A stretch of 6,569 nucleotides of DNA. Origin: Syntrophobacterales bacterium. GTDB lineage: Bacteria; Desulfobacterota; Desulfobaccia; Desulfobaccales; 0-14-0-80-60-11. Below, in pieces: positions 1-5,701 of the stretch. Where the stretch lies: positions 1 through 6,569 of the forward strand of contig JAGVPN010000024.1 in NCBI GenBank assembly GCA_020052215.1, given 5' to 3'. How positions within the stretch are numbered: position 1 is the first letter of the stretch; each line of letters begins with the position of its first letter. The notes beneath the pieces are model-generated. The model did not search any database. It was not told the origin of the DNA and saw nothing but the letters and a program-made list of their open reading frames with translations. Both the position numbers and the translations under genes were made by a program.

Positions 1-33
1 TCATTTCCTTCCAGACACAACGAAGTATGAAAA

Positions 34-87
34 TGTAGGACAGCCGCCCCCGGCTGTCCATGGGCAGGCGAGGGCGCCTGCCCTACA
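34..87. repeat. REPIN-like double-hairpin repeat, type A
   Basis: Two perfect hairpins lie back to back. The first has arms GGACAGCCG (38-46) and CGGCTGTCC (51-59) around CCCC. The second has arms GGGCAGGCG (62-70) and CGCCTGCCC (75-83) around AGGG. The outer ends TGTAGG (34-39) and CCTACA (82-87) are also inverted, so GTAG (35-38) faces CTAC (83-86). This GTAG-hairpin-hairpin-CTAC layout is that of REP doublets (BIME/REPIN), which RAYT/TnpA-REP Y1 transposases recognise through the GTAG foot. The structure is read directly; membership of that class is inference. Confidence 0.7.
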
Positions 88-100
88 CTTACATATAAAG

Positions 101-185
101 TTGCAATCAAACGAGTATTAATGCAGCCGCAGGCTTCAGCCTGCGTTTGCACAGGTTGAAAACCTGTGCCACCATTTGGTTGCAT
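101..185. repeat. Double-hairpin repeat, type B, copy 1
   Basis: The core holds hairpin CGCAGGCT (128-135)/AGCCTGCG (138-145) and hairpin GCACAGGTT (149-157)/AACCTGTGC (161-169). The element is bounded by imperfect terminal inverted repeats TTGCAATCAAA (101-111) and TTTGGTTGCAT (175-185), 9 of 11 positions complementary. A second copy lies at 6482-6568 in the same orientation, which makes this a dispersed repeat. The foot tetranucleotides that read GTAG/CTAC in the other copy are GCAG (123-126) and CCAC (169-172) here, so this copy looks decayed and probably immobile. Confidence 0.8.
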
Positions 186-189
186 TTTG

Positions 190-533
190 GTATCAGGCCG
201 GACTCCGGCCCGTTGCCTGACCCTCCGGGGAGTCCGTTGGGTCGGCGCATTGGCATGGACCGTTCTTGTGGACGAGCTTGTTGAGCCTGGCACAATACAG
301 GGCCGCAAAGGTTCGGCAGGACCCGGCCCCGTCAACCGCATCAGTCTGAGGAAATGAGGCATGTTCGCAAGACAGGTCACACCACTGCATGGGTTCCTCT
401 CCTTCCGCGCCTTGATTTAGCCGCATCACCTGCCAAAAAGCAAGCCCCCCCCGGGCGGCCAAGCTGCAACAACCGGTCTGCGGCCCTGATCCGGAGCTTT
501 TCCCAAAAATATCTTGAAAATTCTTTATCTCAG
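190..533. other. Intergenic stretch without a supported gene
   Basis: Short open frames on both strands lack a ribosome binding site, recognisable family motifs and plausible composition, so I call no gene. Small inverted repeats are present: GGCCGG (196-201)/CCGGCC (205-210), and an alternative pairing of GGACTCC (200-206) with GGAGTCC (229-235). Neither is followed by a T run. No tRNA-like TTCGAATCC segment was found. Confidence 0.6.
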
Positions 534-534
534 G

Positions 535-563
535 TTGTGGAATGGCCCCGAGCCGGGTACAAT
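535..563 (+). promoter_or_regulatory. Possible sigma-70 promoter for the sulfotransferase gene
   Basis: TTGTGG (535-540, 3 of 6 to TTGACA) and TACAAT (558-563, 5 of 6 to TATAAT) are separated by exactly 17 bases. Transcription would begin near 570, about 64 bases before the start codon. The -35 match is weak, so this is only a candidate. Confidence 0.35.
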
Positions 564-633
564 GCTGGGGAAATCAACCGGCTAGGGCCTCTGATAACCG
601 GCTCCCAAACCACCTCCGACCACCAAGTTTGCC

Positions 634-1884
634 ATGACCATGTTGCATGACCGCCCCAATCGCTCGATGCTCTTGCGCCTGATTAACACCATCGGCCGCG
701 GGTTTGTGAAAAACGGGGGCTCCTGGATGCGGCTGGATGAAAAGACCCTGCTGGACAAGGCCTGTGCACAAACCGGCCTGGACGACTTCGGGGATGACTC
801 GTTTCGCGCCGCCTTGAAGATCTTGCTCCTGGCCTTTGAAACCGAAGCCCAGCTCAGCTTTGTCGGACGTATCTGCGTGCACGGGGACTCGGTGCGGTTG
901 CTGAACAACCGGCTCCGGCTGGTAGCGGATCGGCGGCGCCACCCGGCCATCGCGGCTGAGGTCATCCGCCGCCCGCTGTTCATCACCGGGCTGCCCCGCA
1001 GCGGCACGACGTTCTTGCATGCCCTGCTGGCCCAGGACCCGGCCCATCGGGCCCCTCAGGTCTGGGAAGTAATGCATCCTTCCCCCCCGCCCGAGAAGGC
1101 TTCCTATGCAACCGACGCCCGCATCACCACCACGGCCAGGCAACTGAAGTGGCTCGACCTCCTGATGCCGGATTTCGAGACGGTGCATATGATCGACGCC
1201 CGGCTGCCCCAAGAGTGTATTGCCATTACCAGCCACGACTTCCGCAGTTACACCTGGGAAACCATGTATGCGGTGCCTTCCTACCGGGCCTGGCATGACC
1301 GCCTGGATAAGCGGCCCGTATACGAGTTTCACCGCCACTTCCTGCAACATCTGCAGTGGCGCTGCCCCGGCCAAAGGTGGGTGCTCAAGGCGCCCAGTCA
1401 CTTGCTGGCCCTGGAGGCCCTGTTGCAGGTATATCCCGATGCCTGTATCGTCCTGACGCATCGCGACCCCCTCAAGGTCCTGGCCTCCTGCGCCAGCTTT
1501 ACCGAGGTGTTGCGCCTGGGGTTCAGCGACCACATCGATAAGGCCTCGCTGGCCCAAGAAGTGCGGCAACGCTGGGAAGAAGGCGCCGGACTGGCGGTGA
1601 AGCACCGGCAGGCCCAGGGGGAGATGCAGCGACAGTTGTTCGATGTTCACTATTTGGAACTGCTGCGCGACCCCATGTCCATGGTGCGGCGGATTTATGC
1701 GCATTTCGACCTGGAGTTGAGCGCCGCCGCGGAGACGGCCATGGAGCGGTTCTTGCTGGCCAACCCCAAAAACAAAAGCGGCGTGCACCGCTATTCCCTG
1801 GAAGAGTTCGACTTAAATCCCGAGGCGGAGAGACACCGCTTTCAATTCTACCTGGATTTTTTCGGCATCGAGCCGGAAGGGTGA
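634..1884 (+). CDS. Sulfotransferase family protein (Sulfotransfer_3 type)
   Basis: This 416-residue cytosolic protein should transfer a sulfuryl group from PAPS to a hydroxyl or amine acceptor; the acceptor cannot be told from sequence. Residues 115-129 hold the 5'-phosphosulfate loop, with GLPRSGTT at 119-126. WVLKAPSHLL (249-258) and LTHRDPLKVLASCASF (274-289) form the core and the 3'-phosphate binding region. The C-terminal HRYSLEEF followed by FQFYLDFFGIEPE is typical of complete bacterial members, so the gene looks intact. The frame is closed upstream by TAA at 595-597, leaving ATG at 634, 640 or 667 as starts. None has a clear Shine-Dalgarno sequence, so the start is uncertain by up to 11 residues. 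It stands alone, convergent with the small operon on the other strand. Family assignment is firm; substrate and physiological role are unknown. Confidence 0.93.
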   Translation: MTMLHDRPNRSMLLRLINTIGRGFVKNGGSWMRLDEKTLLDKACAQTGLDDFGDDSFRAALKILLLAFETEAQLSFVGRICVHGDSVRLLNNRLRLVADRRRHPAIAAEVIRRPLFITGLPRSGTTFLHALLAQDPAHRAPQVWEVMHPSPPPEKASYATDARITTTARQLKWLDLLMPDFETVHMIDARLPQECIAITSHDFRSYTWETMYAVPSYRAWHDRLDKRPVYEFHRHFLQHLQWRCPGQRWVLKAPSHLLALEALLQVYPDACIVLTHRDPLKVLASCASFTEVLRLGFSDHIDKASLAQEVRQRWEEGAGLAVKHRQAQGEMQRQLFDVHYLELLRDPMSMVRRIYAHFDLELSAAAETAMERFLLANPKNKSGVHRYSLEEFDLNPEAERHRFQFYLDFFGIEPEG

Positions 1885-1912
1885 GGATCTGGCGGGGCGT
1901 CGGTCAAACCAG

Positions 1913-1935
1913 AAAAAAGCGGCCCGGCGGCCGCT
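1913..1935 (-). terminator. Intrinsic terminator of the cold-shock operon
   Basis: Read on the minus strand, arms AGCGGCC and GGCCGCT (1929-1935 and 1918-1924, 7 perfect pairs, 4-base loop) run straight into a T tract (A run at 1913-1918 on the plus strand). It lies just past the stop of the 69-residue gene. On the plus strand no T run follows the hairpin, so it should not terminate the sulfotransferase transcript. Confidence 0.8.
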
Positions 1936-1943
1936 GCTCATAA

Positions 1944-2153
1944 TCAATCCGGCAGGGGTTGGCTTACCGGGAGGTCTTCCCCGGCAGACTCGGTCTCGGC
2001 CAGGCTATCCATGCCTTCCTCGGACGTCCCCGGCATTTCGTCCTCCGACAGCGCGATGATTTTGCCCTGCCGGCGTTTCATCTTGTCGTCGTTCTTTTGC
2101 TTTCGAGCTATCTCTTTGGCGCGCTTTTGCCAGCCATAACGATTTCGGGCCAA
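1944..2153 (-). CDS. Small basic/acidic protein of unknown function, TTG start
   Basis: A 69-residue protein with two unlike halves. Residues 1-32 are strongly basic and rich in Lys, Arg and Gln (MARNRYGWQKRAKEIARKQK and onward). Residues 36-69 are acidic and low-complexity, rich in Glu, Asp, Ser and Pro. There is no signal peptide, membrane segment or cysteine. The start is TTG at 2151-2153, fixed by a strong AGGGAGGA sequence 6 bases upstream. It lies 81 bases behind the cold-shock gene on the same strand and is followed at once by an intrinsic terminator, so the two are probably one transcription unit. From memory, small proteins opening with MAR-x-x-Y-x-x-x-KR-x-KE-x-x-(R/K)K recur in deltaproteobacteria as conserved hypotheticals. 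A role in RNA binding is suggested only by the basic N-terminus and the neighbour. Confidence 0.75.
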   Translation of the reverse strand: MARNRYGWQKRAKEIARKQKNDDKMKRRQGKIIALSEDEMPGTSEEGMDSLAETESAGEDLPVSQPLPD

Positions 2154-2158
2154 ATTTA

Positions 2159-2166
2159 TCCTCCCT
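2159..2166 (-). promoter_or_regulatory. Ribosome binding site deciding the TTG start
   Basis: The minus strand reads AGGGAGGA, with its GGAGG core at 2160-2164, then six bases and TTG. No ATG or GTG is placed as well in this frame, so this site fixes the non-ATG start of the 69-residue gene. Confidence 0.75.
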
Positions 2167-2180
2167 GGGGCTCAAAATGC

Positions 2181-2216
2181 CAGAACTCCGGAAGTCCGGA
2201 GACCGCCGGAGTTCTG
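2181..2216 (-). repeat. Inverted repeat between csp and the small gene
   Basis: CAGAACTCCGG (2181-2191) and CCGGAGTTCTG (2206-2216) are perfect 11-base arms around 14 bases. The loop contains TCCGGAG (2195-2201), which can pair instead with CTCCGGA (2186-2192), so two exclusive folds are possible. On the minus strand only four T (2174-2177) follow the stem, a weak terminator. It may act as a partial terminator or processing site that lowers expression of the downstream gene, or stabilise the csp message 3' end. Confidence 0.6.
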
Positions 2217-2234
2217 ACTCTCAGGCTTTGAGAC

Positions 2235-2438
2235 CTATAGTTTTACCACGTTTTGGGCCTGAGCCCCCTTGGGACCCTGGACCACCTCAAATTCCACTTC
2301 CTGGTCTTCCGCCAGGGAGCGGAAGCCGTCGCCCTGGATGGCGCTGTGATGCACAAATACATCCGGACCGCTCTCCCGGGTGATAAAGCCAAAGCCCTTG
2401 GAGTCATTAAACCATTTTACCTTACCAGTTTCCTTCAT
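2235..2438 (-). CDS. cspA: Cold-shock domain protein (CspA family)
   Basis: A complete 67-residue single cold-shock domain, the usual length for the family. It binds single-stranded RNA and DNA through a five-stranded OB fold, acting as an RNA chaperone that melts secondary structure. KGFGFI (14-19, RNP1) and VFVHH (27-31, RNP2) carry the stacking aromatics, and KVKWFN at 6-11 is the usual first strand. ATG is preceded by AGGAGG (2449-2454) at a 10-base spacing. It is the first gene of a two-gene unit with the 69-residue protein. The leader is about 150 bases from the likely promoter, similar to cold-inducible csp messages, and contains an intrinsic terminator (2508-2546). Whether this paralogue is cold-induced or constitutive cannot be read from the protein. 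Confidence 0.96.
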   Translation of the reverse strand: MKETGKVKWFNDSKGFGFITRESGPDVFVHHSAIQGDGFRSLAEDQEVEFEVVQGPKGAQAQNVVKL

Positions 2439-2507
2439 TGCTGAAAAACCTCCTACTGATGGTGCAGCGATTATCCCGCTAAAAAAGCAGGGAGCCAGCA
2501 GTCAGGC

Positions 2508-2546
2508 AAAAAAAAATCGCCCGGGGAATTAGCATCCCCGTCCGAT
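2508..2546 (-). terminator. Intrinsic terminator/attenuator in the csp leader
   Basis: On the minus strand ATCG (2546-2543) and CGAT (2519-2516) close a stem that continues, after a GA/GG internal loop, as CGGGGA (2540-2535) with TCCCCG (2527-2522) around seven bases. Eight T (2508-2515) follow immediately. This is a textbook intrinsic terminator, yet it lies 70 bases before the csp start codon and downstream of the best promoter, so it probably works as an attenuator or ends a short RNA of about 85 bases. Confidence 0.65.
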
Positions 2547-2600
2547 AGTTGTCCAGGACTTGTGGCCCTGCCTTCAGTCTGACATGCTAAACTATTATAG

Positions 2601-2628
2601 ATATTATCAGTAATTTGGCCCCTGTCAA
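2601..2628 (-). promoter_or_regulatory. Sigma-70 promoter of the csp operon
   Basis: The minus strand carries a perfect TTGACA (2623-2628), 16 bases, then TAATAT (2601-2606). A perfect TATAAT also occurs at 2594-2599 but is 23 bases from the -35. Transcription would start around 2587-2594, giving a leader near 150 bases. A weaker alternative is GATAAT at 2470-2475, below the leader terminator, without a convincing -35. Confidence 0.6.
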
Positions 2629-2698
2629 GCAAAATCACCCACCGACTCGCAAAATCCTGGGCTATTCGTTTCGCCTTGGCGGCCGCAAGATTTTAACT

Positions 2699-2748
2699 GC
2701 CCTGAAGGGCCAAACCGGTGGGGCAGGAACGCTTGATTTTCCCCTGCC
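2699..2748 (-). other. Hairpins downstream of the histidine kinase gene
   Basis: Two stems lie after the kinase stop: GCCCT/AGGGC (2699-2703/2706-2710) and GGCAGG/CCTGCC (2722-2727/2743-2748, 15-base loop). Neither is followed by a T run on the minus strand, so no intrinsic terminator can be called for the kinase, and read-through into the csp leader is possible. Confidence 0.25.
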
Positions 2749-2776
2749 GCAGAAAATTCAACCAAGAAAAATGACC

Positions 2777-4849
2777 CTACTTTGATTTCACCTGCAAGGA
2801 GATCGTCACTCCGGTGCCTCGGTGAAGTTCGCTTTCTACTTTGATCTCCCCCTGGTGCGCCTTGACAATGGTCTGGGAAATGGCTAATCCCAGCCCGCTG
2901 CCCTTGGGCTTGGTGGAATAGAAGGGCTGGAAGATCTTATCCATGATCTCGGGAGGTATCCCCTCACCACTATCGCTGATCCGCACCAACACCCGGTCGT
3001 TGTCCCGTTCGCTGGCAAAGCTCAAAGCACCCCCGGCCGGCATGGCCTCGATGCCATTCTTGGCGATATTCAAAAGCACCTGGCGCAAAAGCAGCGGGTC
3101 GAACTGAATCTGAGGGAGGTTGGGGTCCAGATTCACCGCTAACTTTATGCAGTTTTCCTGCAGACTTGCTTCTAATTTGAGGCACATTTCCCGGATCAGG
3201 GAGTTGAGATCTATGAGACATTTTCTGGGCTCCGATAACTTCGCGAAGCTTCCCACCTCGGCCAAAAATTCCTCTAAACGTCGAATTTCCTCAACGATGA
3301 TCCGGAGTTTTTCGACGTTCTTTCGCTGGTCCCCTCCTGACGCCTTCAAAACCTGACGGGCCATCCCACCGATAACCACCAAAGGGTTTTTGACTTCGTG
3401 GCTGATATGGGCCGCCATTTGGCCCAGGGCAGCCAGGCGCTCCGACTGCAGGAGCTTTTCTTGCAGCTGTTTGCGCTCTCGCAAGTCCCGAAAAAACCCC
3501 ACCGCGGTTAGCTGTTGATCGTTGCCAGGAATAAGACTGGCAGAAAGTTCGACCGGGATTTGCTCGCCGGTTTTGCTCAGGCCCATGGTCTCATAATGGA
3601 TCAAGCGCCCCGGGCCCCCATATTCCGGGCCATCTATTTTTGCCCTGACCTCTTGGGCGACCCCGAGAGGATAGAGTTGAGTTACCCTGATCTTGCCAAT
3701 CACCTCATCCTTTTGATAGCCCAGGATCCTTTCGGCGCCTTCATTAAAAATGATAATGTTGCCGCGCCGATCGTTGGCAATGATGCCGTCGTTGGAGGTC
3801 TGGATCAGTTTGGTCTGAAATTCGTGCATCCGCTGAATTTCTGAAGCCAGGGTCTGTCTTTCCTCCCAGATATTGGCATTACGGATGGCAAAGGCGATTT
3901 CCTCGGCAATCGATTCCAGCAGCAGACGGTCGTCTTCATAAAAGGGCTCGCCGCCGGCCTTGTTCAGGACCTCCAAAACCCCGACCTTTTCATCCCCGGC
4001 CACCAGGGGAATGGCCACCAGGTTTTGGGTCTCAAAACCCGAGACCGAATCGAATTTGCCATAAAACCGGGGGTCTTGCTGCACCTCGTTGAAGATGGCG
4101 GATTGTTGCGTTTGAAAGACATAACCCGCCAGTCCTTGATCAACGGGAAAGGTGACATCCAACAAAACCGGCTTGGCGGGTCCCTCCACCCCGTAAAATC
4201 GAAAGTTCTTTTTCTCCGCATCCAGGAGCAGCACCGAGGCTGCTTCGGCGGCAACCGCGGCTATACTGGAGTACAACACGGCCTCGACCACTTCACGCAG
4301 GTTCAGGGTCTGAGAGATTTTGGAACTCACTGCCAGGTAAGTCTTGAGGTGCGCGATCTTCTTGTCGTACGCCAACCGATCCAGAAATTGGCCGATAAAA
4401 TAAGCCAGCAACGCGGTGATCTTCCGCATGAAAATTTGCCGGGGCAGCTGGTCAGGCGCAGGCAGGACCAGGCCGAAAAACCCCAGCTTTTTGGTTTTGC
4501 GCCCCAGAGAAAACAGGACCAGATGCGCAGCTTCTTGCGGGGCTAAAGGAACGATTATCGGGAGGGAATCGTCCTGGGGCGGAATTTGCTGGAATTGCTC
4601 GGTGCAAATGCTCTTGATCAAGGGCAGAGTGTTGGCTTGAATCCCCTCCGGGAAGAGGGAGTGAAAGGGAGGTCTGGGTTCTTCAAGGCAAAGGATAGCG
4701 CCAGTAGCTCCCATCACCCGCATCAACCCGGGAAGCGCTCTCTGGGCCAGCCCTTCCAGGTCTTCAGCCTGTACCGCCAGTTCAGCAAGTTCTAAGAGAT
4801 GCGCGGTTTCCTCAGCGGATAGATGATCTCGGGGTTCACGGTCAGACAT
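2777..4849 (-). CDS. Soluble GAF-PAS sensor histidine kinase
   Basis: A 690-residue sensor kinase with no membrane segment, so it senses in the cytoplasm. Residues about 12-155 look like a divergent GAF-type input domain. A clear GAF domain spans about 183-325, a short helix follows, then a PAS domain at about 343-455. The HisKA dimerisation region has H484 in HISHEVKNP as phosphoacceptor, with the ExxN phosphatase motif at E485-N488. The ATP-binding domain shows an N box (LLNIAKNGIEAM, N598), G1 DSGEG (626-630), F box IFQPFYSTK (639-647), G2 GSGLGL (650-655) and a final GTG (678-680). All catalytic motifs are present. ATG is preceded by AGAGG at 5-6 bases. There is no receiver domain and no response regulator nearby, so it is an orphan kinase with unknown ligand. 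It is transcribed away from the MucR-type gene. Confidence 0.95.
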   Translation of the reverse strand: MSDREPRDHLSAEETAHLLELAELAVQAEDLEGLAQRALPGLMRVMGATGAILCLEEPRPPFHSLFPEGIQANTLPLIKSICTEQFQQIPPQDDSLPIIVPLAPQEAAHLVLFSLGRKTKKLGFFGLVLPAPDQLPRQIFMRKITALLAYFIGQFLDRLAYDKKIAHLKTYLAVSSKISQTLNLREVVEAVLYSSIAAVAAEAASVLLLDAEKKNFRFYGVEGPAKPVLLDVTFPVDQGLAGYVFQTQQSAIFNEVQQDPRFYGKFDSVSGFETQNLVAIPLVAGDEKVGVLEVLNKAGGEPFYEDDRLLLESIAEEIAFAIRNANIWEERQTLASEIQRMHEFQTKLIQTSNDGIIANDRRGNIIIFNEGAERILGYQKDEVIGKIRVTQLYPLGVAQEVRAKIDGPEYGGPGRLIHYETMGLSKTGEQIPVELSASLIPGNDQQLTAVGFFRDLRERKQLQEKLLQSERLAALGQMAAHISHEVKNPLVVIGGMARQVLKASGGDQRKNVEKLRIIVEEIRRLEEFLAEVGSFAKLSEPRKCLIDLNSLIREMCLKLEASLQENCIKLAVNLDPNLPQIQFDPLLLRQVLLNIAKNGIEAMPAGGALSFASERDNDRVLVRISDSGEGIPPEIMDKIFQPFYSTKPKGSGLGLAISQTIVKAHQGEIKVESELHRGTGVTISLQVKSK

Positions 4850-4877
4850 GACAGACCTCTAAACAAGTTGGTTCTTA

Positions 4878-4906
4878 AATATCAAACATTTTACAAATTT
4901 TATCAA
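4878..4906 (-). promoter_or_regulatory. Possible promoter of the histidine kinase gene
   Basis: The minus strand shows TTGATA (4901-4906, 5 of 6) and GATATT (4878-4883, 4 of 6) separated by exactly 17 bases. Transcription would start near 4871, about 20 bases before the start codon and its AGAGG site. The region is AT-rich, which makes chance matches more likely. Confidence 0.4.
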
Positions 4907-4940
4907 TAAGTTTCGGTTTTGGCAGTATCGTGAACTACTC

Positions 4941-5102
4941 ATTGCACACCCCGCCTTACTGATTTGCCTCCCGCCGGGAACAGTGCAGGAGACCGGGAAA
5001 ATTATGCGGGCCGCGGCTGGAGGCGAAGTCGCGGTAAATCTCCTCATCAATCATCGCGCCGGTGGCAACGCGCCTTTGATTGTCACAATTATGGTTTAGC
5101 TC
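4941..5102 (+). other. Possible coding remnant in the divergent intergenic region
   Basis: The plus-strand frame ending at TAG 5100-5102 is open through this GC-richer patch inside otherwise AT-rich DNA, and encodes LLINHRAGGNAPLIV near its end. From memory, N-N/H-R-A-x-GNAP strings resemble the C-terminus of some DUF72-type proteins, but I am not sure. There is no ribosome binding site, and the frame overlaps the kinase promoter region upstream. If real, it is a degraded tail rather than a working gene. The opposite-strand frame here has no family motif. Confidence 0.15.
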
Positions 5103-5146
5103 ACCGTGAAAAGAATTAAGAATCAACATTTTAAGATAAAAAATTC

Positions 5147-5175
5147 TTGACAAAACAGTATGATTATTAAATATT
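5147..5175 (+). promoter_or_regulatory. Promoter of the MucR-type gene
   Basis: A perfect TTGACA (5147-5152) is followed after 17 bases by AATATT (5170-5175, 4 of 6). Transcription would begin near 5182. The stretch 5101-5215 is strongly AT-rich with many TpA steps, the kind of DNA that Ros/MucR proteins bind, so autoregulation here is plausible. AGGGAG (5216-5221) seven bases before ATG is the ribosome binding site. Confidence 0.55.
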
Positions 5176-5228
5176 AACCCATCTACTGTAATGAAATCAT
5201 ATAAATTAAAAAGACAGGGAGAATCCAC

Positions 5229-5669
5229 ATGGCCAGCGAAGTGTTAAAGTTAACCGCGCAAATTGTAATGTCCCACGCCTCCATGAGCGAACTCAGTCCC
5301 GATGAATTAGTCGATGAAATTAAAGAGATTTATAATGTTTTGTCTTCCCTGGAAGGCGGGGCAGTTCTGGATGAACTGGCCACGGAAAAGAGCGGCGAGG
5401 CGGGAGTGGTGAAAAAACCGTCGGTCCCCTTGAAAGATATTGTCAAGGCAAAATACGTGGTCTGCCTGGAATGCGGCAAAAAAATGAAGACCTTGAAGAC
5501 TCATCTCCGCAAAGCTCACAACTTGATGCCGAAGGAATATTTCCAGAGGTTTGGCCTGGATCCCAAGAAATTCCCGCTGGTATGCAAAGAGTATTCCGAA
5601 CAGCGCAGCAAATTGGCCAAGGAAAGAGGCTTGGGAGCGCAGGGCGGAAGACGTAAGGCGTCTTCTTAA
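5229..5669 (+). CDS. Ros/MucR family zinc-finger transcriptional regulator
   Basis: A 146-residue DNA-binding protein of the prokaryotic C2H2 zinc-finger family. Residues 5-42 (LTAQIVMSHASMSELSPDEL and the helix after it) match the conserved N-terminal oligomerisation region. C79, C82, H92 and H97 form Cys-x2-Cys-x9-His-x4-His, the Ros-type zinc site, flanked by basic residues and then MPKEYFQRFGLDPKKFPLV, the typical second half of the domain. Family members act as pleiotropic, often H-NS-like, repressors at AT-rich promoters and commonly repress themselves. The length is normal and the C-terminal tail is basic. ATG has AGGGAG seven bases upstream. The gene is divergent from the histidine kinase, so both promoters lie in the same AT-rich region and this protein may control both; that is inference. 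Its targets cannot be told. Confidence 0.93.
   Translation: MASEVLKLTAQIVMSHASMSELSPDELVDEIKEIYNVLSSLEGGAVLDELATEKSGEAGVVKKPSVPLKDIVKAKYVVCLECGKKMKTLKTHLRKAHNLMPKEYFQRFGLDPKKFPLVCKEYSEQRSKLAKERGLGAQGGRRKASS
5647..5665 (+). other. Hairpin overlapping the end of the MucR-type gene
   Basis: GAAGACG (5647-5653) and CGTCTTC (5659-5665) are perfect 7-base arms around TAAGG, in the last codons. Only TTAAG follows, so it is a poor intrinsic terminator, although it could protect the message 3' end. Confidence 0.3.
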
Positions 5670-5701
5670 GTCAACCCGAGAGTGATTGCTTCTTAAAACG
5701 T

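Noticed and set aside
34..185. CRISPR array from the repeated hairpins
   Set aside because: There are only two unlike elements, no regular spacer length and no cas gene. The double inverted hairpins fit REP-type repeats.
193..462. 89-codon minus-strand frame
   Set aside because: No recognisable motif, and composition follows the local inverted repeats.
354..650. 98-codon plus-strand frame before the sulfotransferase
   Set aside because: No ribosome binding site, no family similarity, and it overlaps the next start in another frame.
574..1788. Long (404-codon) open frame on the minus strand
   Set aside because: It is antisense to the sulfotransferase, whose frame carries the full set of family motifs. 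The minus frame is Gln/Gly/Pro-rich, without a recognisable domain or ribosome binding site, as expected for a shadow in GC-rich coding DNA.
1913..1935. Bidirectional terminator also serving the sulfotransferase
   Set aside because: On the plus strand the stem is followed by GCTCATAATC rather than a T run.
4956..5228. 90-codon minus-strand frame in the divergent spacer
   Set aside because: It would cover the MucR promoter, its composition changes sharply between the AT-rich and GC-rich parts, and no family is recognisable.
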